A DNA stretch of 58,654 nt, taken from the NCBI GenBank assembly GCA_025358125.1, contig JANYKS010000101.1:1-58654 (forward strand), given 5' to 3'. This DNA is from Actinomycetes bacterium. Its GTDB lineage: Bacteria > Actinomycetota > Acidimicrobiia > Acidimicrobiales > Ilumatobacteraceae. The position numbers and the translations under genes are program-made. Numbering within the stretch: position 1 is the first letter of the stretch; every line of letters starts with the position of its first letter. Shown piece by piece: positions 29,005 through 38,515 of the stretch. The notes beneath the pieces were generated by a model, which was not told the DNA's origin, made no database searches, and saw only the letters and a program-made list of their open reading frames with translations.

Positions 29005-30189
29005 CTAGCGGGTCGGCTCTTCCAACTCCAATTCCGGGTCGGCGTCGGGCGCCGAGGGCCGCGAATTCTTCGTCACGCCCCGAGTCCGTCGAGCCTCGGG
29101 GTGCAGCACCGTATACAGGATCAGTCCGAGCGCGAGCACGCCGAGCGTCGCAAGCGTTGCGCCGCCGGTGGTGTACACCGGATAGAGGACGAATGCAGAG
29201 AGCAGCGCGGTCCACAACCAGAGGATGAGCACACTGCGGCGTTGGCCGTGACCGAGGTTCATCAGGCGATGGTGGAGGTGTCCCTTGTCGGCGGTTGCAA
29301 AGCTCTGCCGTCGCGACGCCCTGCGGATGATGGCAAAGAGCGTGTCGAAGATCGGGACGCCGAGAATGATCAACGGGATCAGCAGGGGTGCAACGAAGAA
29401 GTAGCCCTGGCCGAAGAACTGCTGCGGCGCGTCCGGCGAGATCCGGCCGCCGACGACGGACGTGGCGGATGCCATCAAGAGGCCGAGCAGCAACGCTCCC
29501 CCGTCACCCATGAAGATCCTGGCCGGGTTGAAGTTGTGGGGCAGGAAGCCGAGACAGATGCCGACCGTGATGATGCAGATCAGCGGTCCGATGTTCGGGG
29601 GCGCCAACGCGCCTCTCGCGTCCAGCTCGCGGCTATAGAGGAAGAACGCGGCTGCGCCAATCGCAACGATGCCGGCAGCCAGGCCATCGAGGCCATCGAT
29701 CAGGTTGATCGCCTGGCTCATGCCGAGCAACCAGACAACGGTGACAAGCGGGACCCACTCGTCAGCGAGCGCGAAAACGTCGACGAGCGGAAGCCGGAAG
29801 TAGTACATCGTGACGCCGTAGTAGACGAGGATCAGTCCGGCTGCAACGGTGCCGGCCACCTTGGCGGGCGCGGAGAGATTGCGGACGTCGTCGGCGAGAC
29901 CGACGAGGAAGATCACCGCCGCCGCGATCAGCACACCACGTGGTTCGGAGTTACGTGCGTACAGCGTGTCGAACCCATCCAACAGCCGGCTGACACCCAG
30001 CGCGACTGCGAAGCCGAGGAACATCGCAATACCGCCGACGTCGGGTGTTGCCACGGTATGGACGCGGCGATCGTCGGGTTGCGCCACCCAGCCGAGCCGG
30101 AATGCGACCTTCGACACCACCGGCGTCAGCCCGAACGTCGCTCCGGCCGCGCAGCCGCCGACGATCATGTATCCGGCGGTGCTTGGCAT
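29005..30189 (-). CDS. wecA: Undecaprenyl-phosphate GlcNAc-1-phosphate transferase (WecA/MraY family)
   Basis: 394 residues with about 11 membrane helices. The cytoplasmic catalytic motifs of the family are present: DDRR, NLIDGLDGLA (Asp pair), FNPARIFMGDGGA and the HLHHRL histidine motif. In mycobacteria the syntenic gene (rfe/wecA) starts arabinogalactan synthesis by moving GlcNAc-1-P to decaprenyl phosphate, so a cell-wall polymer role is likely. It begins 6 bases after the glyA stop. The C-terminal ~25 residues are charged and cytoplasmic. Confidence 0.93.
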   Translation of the reverse strand: MPSTAGYMIVGGCAAGATFGLTPVVSKVAFRLGWVAQPDDRRVHTVATPDVGGIAMFLGFAVALGVSRLLDGFDTLYARNSEPRGVLIAAAVIFLVGLADDVRNLSAPAKVAGTVAAGLILVYYGVTMYYFRLPLVDVFALADEWVPLVTVVWLLGMSQAINLIDGLDGLAAGIVAIGAAAFFLYSRELDARGALAPPNIGPLICIITVGICLGFLPHNFNPARIFMGDGGALLLGLLMASATSVVGGRISPDAPQQFFGQGYFFVAPLLIPLIILGVPIFDTLFAIIRRASRRQSFATADKGHLHHRLMNLGHGQRRSVLILWLWTALLSAFVLYPVYTTGGATLATLGVLALGLILYTVLHPEARRTRGVTKNSRPSAPDADPELELEEPTR

Positions 30190-30195
30190 CGCGAC

Positions 30196-31443
30196 TCAGC
30201 CGTACACGGGGAAACGTGCGCAAAGCGACGCCACCCGCGTGCGTACGTCGGCGAGTTCACCCTGTTGGGCACGGCCGCGGAGCGCCGCCGCGATGAGCCC
30301 GGCGATCTCGGTCATCTCGGGTTCCTTCATGCCTTGCGTCGTAACGCTCGGCGTGCCGATGCGGACCCCGCTCGTCACGAACGGGCTGCGCGGATCGTTG
30401 GGGATCGTGTTCTTGTTCAGCGTGATCCCGGCCTCGTCGAGCACGCTCTGCGCCTGCTTGCCGGTCAGCTCGGCGTCGAACGGTTGCAGGTCGACCACCA
30501 TCAGGTGATTGTCGGTGCCGCCGCTGACGAGCCGGAAACCCTGATGAGCAAGGGCTTCGGCGAGGGCCGAAGCGTTCTTCACGATTTGGTGCGCGTATTC
30601 GGTGAAGCTCGGGTGCATCGCCTCTCGGAACGCGATGGCCTTGCCCGCGATCGCATGCTCCAACGGACCACCCTGACTTCCGGGGAAGACCGCCTTGTCG
30701 ATCTTGGCCGCGTGCTCTGCCTTGGACAGGATGCAACCGCCACGGGGGCCGCGAAGCGTCTTGTGGGTCGTGAACGTGACCACGTCGGAGACCGCCGTGG
30801 GATTCGGATGGGCGCCGCCGGCGACGAGCCCGGCGATGTGGGCCATGTCGAACATCAACAGCGCGCCGACCTCGTCGGCAACGCTTCTGAAGACGTCGGG
30901 ATCGAGCCGGCGGGAATAGCTCGTGGTGCCGGCCACGATCATCTTCGGGTGGTGCTCGATCGCGAGGTCGCGCATCTTGTCGTAGTCGATCCGCTCGTCG
31001 CTCTGGTCCACCTTGTACGACACGAAGTTGTAGAACTTTCCGCTCGCATTGACGGGCGATCCGTGGGTGAGATGACCGCCGTGATCGAGGCTGAGTCCCA
31101 TGACGGTGTCGCCCGCGTCGAGCAGGCCGAGATAGACGGCCATATTCGCGCTCGCCCCGCTGTGCGGTTGCACGTTTGCGTGCTCGGCTCCGAAAAGATC
31201 CTTGGCCCTCGAGATCGCGAGCGCCTCGATGTCGTCGACGATCGCGTTGCCGCCGTAATAACGCTTGCCCGGGTACCCCTCCGCGTACTTGTTGGTCAGA
31301 ACCGATCCGGTGGCGCGCATGACGGCCGGCGACGTGAAGTTTTCGCTCGCGATCAGCTGGATGCCGATGGACTGACGAGTGACTTCACGGTCGATGAGAT
31401 CGAAGACTTCGGTGTCCGGATCGACGTCTGATGGCCAAGGCAT
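30196..31443 (-). CDS. glyA: Serine hydroxymethyltransferase
   Basis: 415 residues of the PLP fold-type I family. Lys228 in [12 protein letters not shown] is the Schiff-base lysine, and SENFTSPAV and [13 protein letters not shown] are family signatures. It interconverts serine and glycine with tetrahydrofolate, supplying one-carbon units. The ATG is preceded by AGGAG 7 bases upstream. It lies between rpiB and wecA, all in one direction with short gaps. Confidence 0.97.
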   Translation of the reverse strand: MPWPSDVDPDTEVFDLIDREVTRQSIGIQLIASENFTSPAVMRATGSVLTNKYAEGYPGKRYYGGNAIVDDIEALAISRAKDLFGAEHANVQPHSGASANMAVYLGLLDAGDTVMGLSLDHGGHLTHGSPVNASGKFYNFVSYKVDQSDERIDYDKMRDLAIEHHPKMIVAGTTSYSRRLDPDVFRSVADEVGALLMFDMAHIAGLVAGGAHPNPTAVSDVVTFTTHKTLRGPRGGCILSKAEHAAKIDKAVFPGSQGGPLEHAIAGKAIAFREAMHPSFTEYAHQIVKNASALAEALAHQGFRLVSGGTDNHLMVVDLQPFDAELTGKQAQSVLDEAGITLNKNTIPNDPRSPFVTSGVRIGTPSVTTQGMKEPEMTEIAGLIAAALRGRAQQGELADVRTRVASLCARFPVYG

Positions 31444-31484
31444 GACGATTCTCCTGGTGGTGCTGGGCGAGCGGCGAGCGTGGA

Positions 31485-31940
31485 TCAGCGGGCCGATTCG
31501 GCGCTTTCGATGGCGGTGATCTGGTCGACGCGCCGTTCGTGGCGTCCACCCTCGAACGGTGTGGCAAGGAAGATCATCAGGATCTCCTCGGCGAGCGCTT
31601 CACCGATGACGCGGGCGCCGATGCTCAACACGTTGGCGTCGTTGTGGGCGCGGGCCATCCGAGCGGTGTACAGGTCATTGCAGAGTGCTGCACGCACGCC
31701 GTGCACCTTGTTGGCGGCGAGTTGCTCGCCCTGGCCGCTGCCACCGATCACGATGCCGACATCGGCTCGACCGTCGCGAACGGTGCGCCCGACGGCTGCG
31801 CAGATCGGGGGGTAGTCCACGCTCTGCGTGCTGTGTGTGCCGTGATCGTCGACGTCGAGACCGGCGCCCTCGAGCACCGCGATGAAATGCTGTTTCAGAG
31901 CGAAGCCGGCGTGATCGGACCCAATTGCGATGCGTGACAC
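31485..31940 (-). CDS. rpiB: Ribose-5-phosphate isomerase B (mycobacterial type)
   Basis: 151 residues starting [17 protein letters not shown]. The active-site loop [17 protein letters not shown] has Gly where E. coli RpiB has its catalytic Cys, plus the GEQ glutamate used as base in the M. tuberculosis enzyme. It interconverts ribose-5-P and ribulose-5-P in the pentose phosphate pathway. The GTG start is fixed by a TAAGCT box 7 bases upstream. It is divergent from the thiolase-like gene. Confidence 0.93.
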   Translation of the reverse strand: MSRIAIGSDHAGFALKQHFIAVLEGAGLDVDDHGTHSTQSVDYPPICAAVGRTVRDGRADVGIVIGGSGQGEQLAANKVHGVRAALCNDLYTARMARAHNDANVLSIGARVIGEALAEEILMIFLATPFEGGRHERRVDQITAIESAESAR

Positions 31941-31947
31941 ACGTCGA

Positions 31948-31953
31948 GCTTAG
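31948..31953 (-). promoter_or_regulatory. -10 box of leaderless rpiB promoter
   Basis: TAAGCT on the minus strand, 7 bases before the GTG; it may also drive glyA and wecA. Confidence 0.5.
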
Positions 31954-31992
31954 GTCTGCGGCCAGCACTCGCCGAAAAGTCGCGCACCCCTC

Positions 31993-31998
31993 TAGCCT
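31993..31998 (+). promoter_or_regulatory. -10 box of leaderless thiolase-like gene promoter
   Basis: TAGCCT, 8 bases before the ATG at 32007. Confidence 0.5.
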
Positions 31999-32006
31999 CG
32001 GCCGCT

Positions 32007-33491
32007 ATGTCGATCGACCCGCGTACCCCCGTCCTCATCGGCGGCGGACAGTTCGCGCAGCACGCGTCCGGCGTCGATGATGCCCTCGACCCCGTCGGCC
32101 TGATGTGCGAGGCGATTCGTCTCGCTGCCCGCGACGCCGGCCTGGCCACGCCCCCGAATCCTGACTCGATCAGCGTCGTGTCACTGCTCAGCTGGCGCTA
32201 CGGCGACCCCGCGTTCGTGATCGCCGAACAGCTCGGGCTCACACCGCGCGAAACCGTCCTGACCACGAACGGCGGCAACAGCCCGCAGACGCTCGTCAAC
32301 AACACGGCGACCGCGATCCACAACGGCGAGGTCGAGCTTGCGATCCTCACCGGTGGTGAGACCACCCGTACGCGGATGAGGGCCCGCAAGCACAACGTCG
32401 AACTGCACTGGCGCAAGGCGCCGGAGGGGCAGAACCCCCGGATCAGCGGCGAAGAGCTGGACATGAGTCACCCTGGCGAGCGCAAGCACGGCCTGTACCT
32501 GCCGGTCCAGATCTATCCGATGTTCGAAACAGCGATCCGAGCAGCGGCCGGGCGGACCGTCGCCGAGCAACTTCGGATCGCGAGCGAGCTGTGGTCGCGG
32601 TTCAGCGAGGTCGCGGCGACGAACACGAATGCGTGGTTGCAGGTGGCCCGTACCGCCGAGGAGATCCGCACACCGTCGCCGTCGAACAGGATGATCGGCT
32701 TCCCGTACACCAAGTACATGAACTCGAACAACGACGTCGACATGGCGGCCGCGCTGATCATGTGCAGCGCCGAGAAGGCCGAGGCGCTCGGCATTGCGAG
32801 AGATCGCTGGATCTTCATCCACTCCGGTACCGACTGTCACGAGCACCCGTACATGTCCAACCGGTGGAGTTTTGCCCGCACGCCTGCGATCGAGCTCGGG
32901 GGCCGGCGTGCATTGGAGTTGGCCGGGCTGACGATTGACGACATCGACATCGTCGACCTATACAGCTGCTTCCCATCAGCAGTACAGCTCGGCGCACAGT
33001 CGCTCGGACTGTCGCTCGACCGGCAGCTGACTCGCACCGGTGGGCTGTCGTTCGCCGGCGGCCCATGGAACAATTATGTGATGCATGCAATTGCGACGGT
33101 GATCAACGACCTGCGCGAGCGGCGGGGAACGAACGGGCTGGTGTGGGCCAACGGCGGCTATGCCACCAAGCATGCCTTCGGCGTGTACAGCACCGAGCCA
33201 CCGGCGGCCGGCTTCAAGTACGAGTATCCGCAGGACGAGATCGACGCGATGCCACGACGCGAACTCGCCGACGGTGAAGATGCTGCCGGTGCGGTGACGA
33301 TCGAGGCGTACACCGTGATCCACGACCGCGACGGCCAACCGGAAACCGCGTTCGCTGCGTGCCTGCTTGCCGACGGGCGACGGGCGTGGGGATCATCGAG
33401 GGATGCCGGTTTGGTGACCGCGATGTGTGCCGGCGAATGGGTCGGGCGTCCCGCGACGCTCAACGCGGAAGGTAACCTCACCGTCGACTGA
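32007..33491 (+). CDS. Thiolase-like protein, apparently lacking the nucleophilic cysteine
   Basis: 494 residues with the thiolase fold. DALDPVGLMCEAIRLAARDA opens the first half; IDDIDIVDLYSCFPSAVQLG and TGGLSFAGGPWNNYVMHAIA mark the second. At the usual Cys-nucleophile position the sequence reads TTNGGNSPQTLVNN, with no cysteine, and the C-terminal GHP motif is also altered. Proteins of this branch are often labelled acetyl-CoA acetyltransferase, but catalysis is doubtful. The last ~90 residues (VTIEAYTVIHDRDGQPETAF) look like a small beta-barrel domain. The substrate is unknown. Confidence 0.8.
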   Translation: MSIDPRTPVLIGGGQFAQHASGVDDALDPVGLMCEAIRLAARDAGLATPPNPDSISVVSLLSWRYGDPAFVIAEQLGLTPRETVLTTNGGNSPQTLVNNTATAIHNGEVELAILTGGETTRTRMRARKHNVELHWRKAPEGQNPRISGEELDMSHPGERKHGLYLPVQIYPMFETAIRAAAGRTVAEQLRIASELWSRFSEVAATNTNAWLQVARTAEEIRTPSPSNRMIGFPYTKYMNSNNDVDMAAALIMCSAEKAEALGIARDRWIFIHSGTDCHEHPYMSNRWSFARTPAIELGGRRALELAGLTIDDIDIVDLYSCFPSAVQLGAQSLGLSLDRQLTRTGGLSFAGGPWNNYVMHAIATVINDLRERRGTNGLVWANGGYATKHAFGVYSTEPPAAGFKYEYPQDEIDAMPRRELADGEDAAGAVTIEAYTVIHDRDGQPETAFAACLLADGRRAWGSSRDAGLVTAMCAGEWVGRPATLNAEGNLTVD

Positions 33492-33543
33492 CAGTGAGAA
33501 TGGGGTGGGGCCTGAACCCATCCTGGTGTCATGCTTGAGGCAT

Positions 33544-34479
33544 ATGTCGACACAGCTCTCCATCATCCTCGACTGCGACCCCGGCCATGACGACGCGATC
33601 GCCATCGTCGTTGCCGCGGCACACACGAACGTGCTCGGCATCACAACCGTGGCCGGCAACGCGCCGCTCGATCTCACCACCCGTAACGCGCTGATCATGA
33701 CCGACCTGCTCGGTCTCGACACACCCGTTCACAGCGGAGCGAACCGGCCGCTGGTCGCACCACCTCGCCACGCCGGCTACGTACACGGCGCGAGCGGGCT
33801 CGACGGGGCCGCCCTGCCGGAGCCGTCGCGCCGGGCCGACAGCGACCAGGCGATCGACTTCATCATCGAGACCTGCCGTGCGCACGAGGGCGTGTGGCTC
33901 GTGCCGACCGGACCGATGACGAACATCGCCCTGGCATTGCGCGCTGCGCCGGACCTCGGCGGCCGGATCGCCGGAATCTCCCTGATGGGCGGCGGCTCGT
34001 TCGGCAATCGCACAGCGGCAGCCGAGTTCAACCTCTGGGCAGACCCGGAAGCGGCGGCGATCGTGTTCGGGTACGGCGGGCCGCTGATCATGAGCGGGCT
34101 CGACGTGACGCATCAGTTCCAGGCCACTCCTGAGCGGATCGGCAGCGTGCGCGCCGTGCCGGGCCGGCTCGCCGCCCTGCTCGCCGATCTGCTCACGTTC
34201 TTCACCAGCGCCTACCTGGCACGGAACGCTGACATGCGCGGCGCAGCGGTGCACGACCCGTTGGCCGTCATGGTGCTGACCCATCCGGATCTGTTCCAGC
34301 GCGAGCCGCGTCACGTCGTCATCGAAACACAGGGTGAGCACACGCGAGGCATGACCCTCATCGATCAGCGGCACCTGATCGAGCGCCCGGCAAGGAACTG
34401 CGACGTACTCACCGCAGTCGACGCCGACGCAGCGTTCGACGTCATCGTGCAGGCGATCGCCTCGTTCAGCCGGCCGTAG
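33544..34479 (+). CDS. Inosine-uridine preferring nucleoside hydrolase family protein
   Basis: 311 residues. LDCDPGHDDA (9-18) is the Ca2+-binding DxDxxxDD signature, NLWADPEAAAIVF contains the conserved substrate-side acidic residue, and HDPLAV supplies the last Ca2+ ligand. Family members cleave the N-glycosidic bond of nucleosides for purine or pyrimidine salvage; the base preference is not readable. The start is the ATG at 33544; the frame is open upstream but overlaps the previous gene. A weak CATGCT sits 8 bases upstream. Confidence 0.92.
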   Translation: MSTQLSIILDCDPGHDDAIAIVVAAAHTNVLGITTVAGNAPLDLTTRNALIMTDLLGLDTPVHSGANRPLVAPPRHAGYVHGASGLDGAALPEPSRRADSDQAIDFIIETCRAHEGVWLVPTGPMTNIALALRAAPDLGGRIAGISLMGGGSFGNRTAAAEFNLWADPEAAAIVFGYGGPLIMSGLDVTHQFQATPERIGSVRAVPGRLAALLADLLTFFTSAYLARNADMRGAAVHDPLAVMVLTHPDLFQREPRHVVIETQGEHTRGMTLIDQRHLIERPARNCDVLTAVDADAAFDVIVQAIASFSRP

Positions 34480-34522
34480 CAGCATTGTCGCTGCGGCTCT
34501 CGTCACCGCGAGCGGTTTCACC

Positions 34523-34528
34523 TACGCT
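34523..34528 (+). promoter_or_regulatory. -10 box of leaderless alcohol dehydrogenase promoter
   Basis: TACGCT, 6 bases before the GTG at 34535. Confidence 0.55.
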
Positions 34529-34534
34529 GCCGGC

Positions 34535-35578
34535 GTGAGAGCAGCCGTGGTCCGCGATTGGCAACTGCGAGTCGATGACATCGCTGAACCGACGCCCGGT
34601 CCGGGACAGGTCCTGACCAAGGTGCTCGCGTGCGGAATCTGCGGCAGCGACCTGCACCTGTTGCGCCACGGCCGTGAGCAGCGAGAGATCAGCGCCCGGC
34701 TCAGCGAGAGCCAGCCCCCCGACCCCGTGTCGATGCAGATGTTCGAGCCGTCGATGGACATGGTGATGGGCCACGAGTTCTGCTGCGAGGTCGTCGAACT
34801 CGGCCCCGACGTCGACAAGCTCGCGGTCGGTGACGTGGTCGTGTCGATGCCGATCGCGTTCGACGCGGGCGGCCTCCACGGAATCGGATTCAGCAACGTC
34901 TACCCCGGTGGCTACGCCGAATTGATGGTGCTCAACGAACTGATGGGAATCAAGGTCCCGGCGGGCCTCCCAGTCGATCTCGCCGCGCTGACCGAGCCGC
35001 TCGCGGTCGGAGTCCACGCTGTCGCGAAGAGCCGGATCGCCGGCGGCGAATCGGCAATCGTGATCGGACTCGGCCCTGTCGGGTTGGCATGCATCGCCGC
35101 GCTGAAGATGCGCGGCATCGGTCCCGTCGTTGCCGCCGACTTCTCGCCGAAGCGGCGAGCACTCGCCGTCACGATGGGTGCCGACGTCGTCGTCGACCCC
35201 CGCGAGACCAGCGCGATCGACGCGTGGCGCAAGATCGACGGAGTCCGTCCGCTCGTCATCTTCGAAGCAGTAGGCGTGCCCGGAATGATCAACGAAGCGA
35301 TGCGGGTCGCACCGCGTCATGCCCGCATCCTCGTCGTCGGCGCATGCATGCAGGAGGACCGGCTGTATCCGATGCTCGGCATCGGCCGCGAGCTGAACAT
35401 CCAATTCGTGCTCGGCTACGAGCCGAGCGAGTTCTCCTCTGCGCTCACTTCGATCGCCGACGGTCGCGTCGATCTGTCGTCGTGGATCACCGGAACCGTC
35501 GGCGTCGACGACGTGCCGCAGGCGTTCGCCGATCTCGCCAGCCCGCTGACCCACGCCAAGATCCTGGTGAAACCGTGA
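34535..35578 (+). CDS. Zinc-binding medium-chain dehydrogenase without the structural zinc loop
   Basis: 347 residues. CGICGSDLH (Cys36) and GHEFCCEVV give catalytic-zinc ligands, and VIGLGPVGLACIAAL is the NAD(P) loop. Residues ~85-130, where most relatives carry four structural-zinc cysteines, contain none (AFDAGGLHGIGFSNVYPGGY), which is seen in a minority of polyol or threonine dehydrogenase-like members. An insertion after SDLHLLRHG (about 45-70) is also present. The alcohol substrate is unknown. The GTG start follows a -10 box by 6 bases. Confidence 0.85.
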   Translation: MRAAVVRDWQLRVDDIAEPTPGPGQVLTKVLACGICGSDLHLLRHGREQREISARLSESQPPDPVSMQMFEPSMDMVMGHEFCCEVVELGPDVDKLAVGDVVVSMPIAFDAGGLHGIGFSNVYPGGYAELMVLNELMGIKVPAGLPVDLAALTEPLAVGVHAVAKSRIAGGESAIVIGLGPVGLACIAALKMRGIGPVVAADFSPKRRALAVTMGADVVVDPRETSAIDAWRKIDGVRPLVIFEAVGVPGMINEAMRVAPRHARILVVGACMQEDRLYPMLGIGRELNIQFVLGYEPSEFSSALTSIADGRVDLSSWITGTVGVDDVPQAFADLASPLTHAKILVKP

Positions 35579-35590
35579 CCGATTTGTGAG

Positions 35591-35596
35591 TACCGT
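35591..35596 (+). promoter_or_regulatory. -10 box of leaderless DPP-IV-like gene promoter
   Basis: TACCGT, 9 bases before the ATG at 35606. Confidence 0.45.
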
Positions 35597-35605
35597 TTCA
35601 CGTCG

Positions 35606-37741
35606 ATGACCGAACTCACCTTTCCTCGTCAATACGCGCGCACCCAGCGGCTGACCCTCGGCGAGCCGCGCAATCTCATGGTGTCGCCGGACGGCTTGCG
35701 AGTCGTGTTCTGCCGCAGCGCCGCCGGCGACGATCCCGTCAACAGCCTGTGGGTGCTCGATCTCGCATGTGGAACCGAGCGCATGGTGGCCGACCCGCGG
35801 ACGCTGCTCGCGGACGGCAGCGACGAAGACCTACCCCCCGAAGAGCGCGCCCGCCGCGAACGAACCCGGGAGGGTGCCGGGGGCGTGGTCGCGTACGCTA
35901 CCGATGAAGCCGTCACCGTCGCCTCGTTCGCGCTCGGAGGCCGGCTGTTCGTCGTCGGCCTATTGAGCGGAGCGGTCAGAGAACTACCCGTGCAGGGTCC
36001 GGTCTTCGATCCCCGACCCGACCCCTTGGCGCGCCGCCTCGCGTATGTGTCCGGCGCCGCTCTGCGCATCGGCGAGCTCGACGCAAGCAGCTGGGAACTC
36101 GTCGGCGAGCCGGACGCGGGCACCGTCACATGGGGTAGCGCCGAGTTCATCGCGGCCGAGGAAATGGGCCGCCAGCGTGGCTACTGGTGGTCGCCGGACG
36201 GCTCGGCGATCGCAGTCGAGCGGGCCGACACCGCGCCGATCTCGACCTGGCACATCGCCGATCCTGCGCATCCCGAGACGTCCCCGACGCAACACCGCTA
36301 TCCGGCAGCCGGCACCGACAACGCCGTCGTGACGCTGCATATCCTGTTGCTCGACGGTTCCTCGGTCCAGGTCGAGTGGGACACGGACTCGTTCCCATAC
36401 CTCGCCAACGTCGCCTGGCCGACCGTCGATCGCCTGTTGCTCACCGTGCAGTCGCGCGATCAGACCGATCTGGTCGTCCTCGCCGCGGATCCGGTCAGCG
36501 GCAAGACGACGGTCCTGTTCCACGACCACGACGACCAGTGGGTCGAGCTCGTGCCCGGCACGCCGGATCAGCTCGCCGACGGCCGCCTGATCATGGCGGC
36601 CGACCGTGCCGGCGCGCGCCGGCTGCTGATCGGCGACGACGTCGTGTCGCCGAGCGACATCCAGGTTCGCGCCGTCGTCGGTGTCGGCGACGAAACCGTG
36701 ACGTTCCTCGCGAACCCTCTCGACGACCCGACCGTCCAGCACGTCTGGACGTGTTCGCTCGCCGACGGCGCGGTGTCGTGGTGTCAACTCACCGGCGAGC
36801 AGCCGGGCATCCACACTGCGACGGTCGGAGGTCCGACGACCGCAATCCGGTCCGCCACGCTCGACCGCGATGGCGCCATCGTGACTGTCGGCGAGAGAAC
36901 CATCGCCTCCAACGCCCAGACTCCCCTCGTCGCCGCGAACGTCACCATCTACCGGGTCGGCGACGACGACCTCGCGGTCGCGGTGCTGCTGCCGAGCGAT
37001 CCAACGGACGGACCGCTGCCCGTCCTGCTCGATCCATACGGCGGACCGCACGCCCAACGCGTGCTCAGCGCGCGCAGTGGGTACCTGTCGTCACAGTGGT
37101 TCGCCGATCAGGGTTTCGCGGTGATCATCGTCGACGGTCGCGGCACACCCGGACGCGGAAGCGAATGGGAGCGCGCCGTGCATCACGACCTCGCTGGTCC
37201 GGTGATCGAGGATCAGGTACGGGGTCTCGATGCCGTCACGGAGATCCTCGCCGGCAAGGGGATCACCCTCGACAGGGACCGGGTCGGTATCCGCGGTTGG
37301 AGCTTCGGGGGCTACCTCGCTGCGCTCGCCGTACTCGCCAGGCCGGATGTGTTCCACGCAGCCGTTGCGGGCGCACCCGTCACGGAGTGGCGGCTGTACG
37401 ACACCCACTACACGGAGCGTTATCTCGGCGACCCGCTCACCGATCCGCAGCCGTACGACCGATCTTCACTCCTGCCGCTCGCAGATCAGCTCGCCCGCCC
37501 CCTGCTGCTGATCCATGGTCTCGCCGACGACAATGTCGTTGCCGCCCATACGCTGCGATTGTCTTCAGCCCTACTCGCCGCCGGGAAGCCACACGAGGTC
37601 CTCCCACTGTCCGGAGTGACCCACATGACGCCCCAGGAGACGGTTGCCGAGAATCTGCTACTCCACCAGCTCGCATTCCTGCGTCGTTCATTGGGAATCG
37701 GCCAGAACAAACCGGCCACGGAGAACCGAGCTACGTTGTAA
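35606..37741 (+). CDS. S9B dipeptidyl-peptidase IV-like serine peptidase
   Basis: 711 residues. An N-terminal beta-propeller (about 20-470) contains the paired glutamates Glu185-Glu186 in FIAAEEMGR, which in DPP-IV anchor the substrate amino terminus. The C-terminal hydrolase has Ser566 in GWSFGGY, Asp641 in HGLADDN and His673 in GVTHMT. It is expected to remove dipeptides, often X-Pro, from peptides. There is no signal peptide, so a cytosolic role is likely. It is the second S9 peptidase in this window. Confidence 0.92.
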   Translation: MTELTFPRQYARTQRLTLGEPRNLMVSPDGLRVVFCRSAAGDDPVNSLWVLDLACGTERMVADPRTLLADGSDEDLPPEERARRERTREGAGGVVAYATDEAVTVASFALGGRLFVVGLLSGAVRELPVQGPVFDPRPDPLARRLAYVSGAALRIGELDASSWELVGEPDAGTVTWGSAEFIAAEEMGRQRGYWWSPDGSAIAVERADTAPISTWHIADPAHPETSPTQHRYPAAGTDNAVVTLHILLLDGSSVQVEWDTDSFPYLANVAWPTVDRLLLTVQSRDQTDLVVLAADPVSGKTTVLFHDHDDQWVELVPGTPDQLADGRLIMAADRAGARRLLIGDDVVSPSDIQVRAVVGVGDETVTFLANPLDDPTVQHVWTCSLADGAVSWCQLTGEQPGIHTATVGGPTTAIRSATLDRDGAIVTVGERTIASNAQTPLVAANVTIYRVGDDDLAVAVLLPSDPTDGPLPVLLDPYGGPHAQRVLSARSGYLSSQWFADQGFAVIIVDGRGTPGRGSEWERAVHHDLAGPVIEDQVRGLDAVTEILAGKGITLDRDRVGIRGWSFGGYLAALAVLARPDVFHAAVAGAPVTEWRLYDTHYTERYLGDPLTDPQPYDRSSLLPLADQLARPLLLIHGLADDNVVAAHTLRLSSALLAAGKPHEVLPLSGVTHMTPQETVAENLLLHQLAFLRRSLGIGQNKPATENRATL
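37732..37737 (+). promoter_or_regulatory. -10 box of leaderless TerB-like gene promoter
   Basis: TACGTT, 7 bases before the GTG at 37745, embedded in the last codons of the peptidase gene. Confidence 0.45.
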
Positions 37742-37744
37742 CTC

Positions 37745-38146
37745 GTGAACACCGAACTCAGGGTCCTCTACGCGAACGTCGCCGTTCACGCAACCGAGGA
37801 TCGCGAGCACGAAGCTGCGGTCGAACTGCTGCTGCTGGTGATGATCGTCGACCACCACATCACCAACGAAGAGGTCGACGAGATTCGAAACATCAGCGCA
37901 GATTCCGGCTGGGAAAGCGACACGTTCTCGTTCGATCAGTACCTCGGGCAGGCGATGGCCAAGGTTCGCAACGCATTGTCGACCGACGCGATCGACGCGT
38001 TGCTCGATTCGATCGATGCCCGGATCAGCAGCAGAGTGCTGCGCGCCTCGCTTTTCTCAGCAGCACGCGATGTTGCCGGCGCCGATCACGAACTCGATCA
38101 ACGCGAGCAGAACCTCCTCGGTCAACTCGCCGCCCGCTTCGACTGA
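37745..38146 (+). CDS. TerB-family protein
   Basis: 133 residues, all-helical. AAVELLLLVMIVDHHITNEEVDEI and the later FSAARDVAGADHELDQREQN are the two acidic helix-loop units of TerB/TerB-C-like domains, which bind metal in tellurite-resistance proteins and occur in stress and defence contexts. No other ter gene is in the window, so a tellurite role is not supported. It starts 3 bases after the DPP-IV-like stop. Confidence 0.78.
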   Translation: MNTELRVLYANVAVHATEDREHEAAVELLLLVMIVDHHITNEEVDEIRNISADSGWESDTFSFDQYLGQAMAKVRNALSTDAIDALLDSIDARISSRVLRASLFSAARDVAGADHELDQREQNLLGQLAARFD

Positions 38147-38216
38147 CGCCGACGCCCGCGGTCTGCGTCTGCGGCCCGTGGCCCGCAGTCTGCGGCCGAC
38201 GGGCGCGGCCGGCGGT

Positions 38217-38259
38217 CTGCCCGTCTGATCCCGCGCCGGGGTAGTGAACACACGGGCAG
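38217..38259. repeat. 43-bp palindromic repeat, copy 4
   Basis: CTGCCCG/CGGGCAG arms exactly 43 bp end to end, with core ATCCCGCGCC as in the 9.8-kb copies. Confidence 0.85.
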
Positions 38260-38355
38260 TGAGCCCAATCGCGGCCGGCGAGGAGGTCGGGCGACGGGGC
38301 GGCGGCGTTCGCGGCCGGCGTTCGCGGCCGACGGGCGCGGGCGGCGGCCGGCGGT

Positions 38356-38398
38356 CTGCCCGTCTGATCCCGCGCCGGGGTGGTGAACACACGGGCAA
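38356..38398. repeat. 43-bp palindromic repeat, copy 5
   Basis: As copy 4 but with one mismatch in the right arm (CGGGCAA). Confidence 0.8.
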
Positions 38399-38472
38399 TG
38401 AGCCCAATCGCGTCCAAGCGAGGAGGTCGAGCGAGGGGGCGGCGGCGGCGTTCGCGGGCGGCGGCCGGCGGT

Positions 38473-38515
38473 CTGCCCGTCTGATCCCGCGCCGGGGTGG
38501 TGAACACACGGGCAG
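38473..38515. repeat. 43-bp palindromic repeat, copy 6
   Basis: A perfect pair of arms, 43 bp long. A seventh, truncated copy begins at 38582. Confidence 0.85.

Noticed and set aside
29101-31431. Plus-strand ORF of 776 residues
   Set aside because: It is antisense to wecA and glyA and is rich in Asp, Arg, His and Gln as expected of a GC-rich shadow frame.
37745-38146. Tellurite-resistance operon
   Set aside because: A single TerB-like gene with no terA, terC, terD or terZ genes nearby.
36187-38244. Plus-strand ORF of 685 residues overlapping the DPP-IV-like gene
   Set aside because: An arginine-rich out-of-frame shadow; the peptidase frame has all catalytic motifs.
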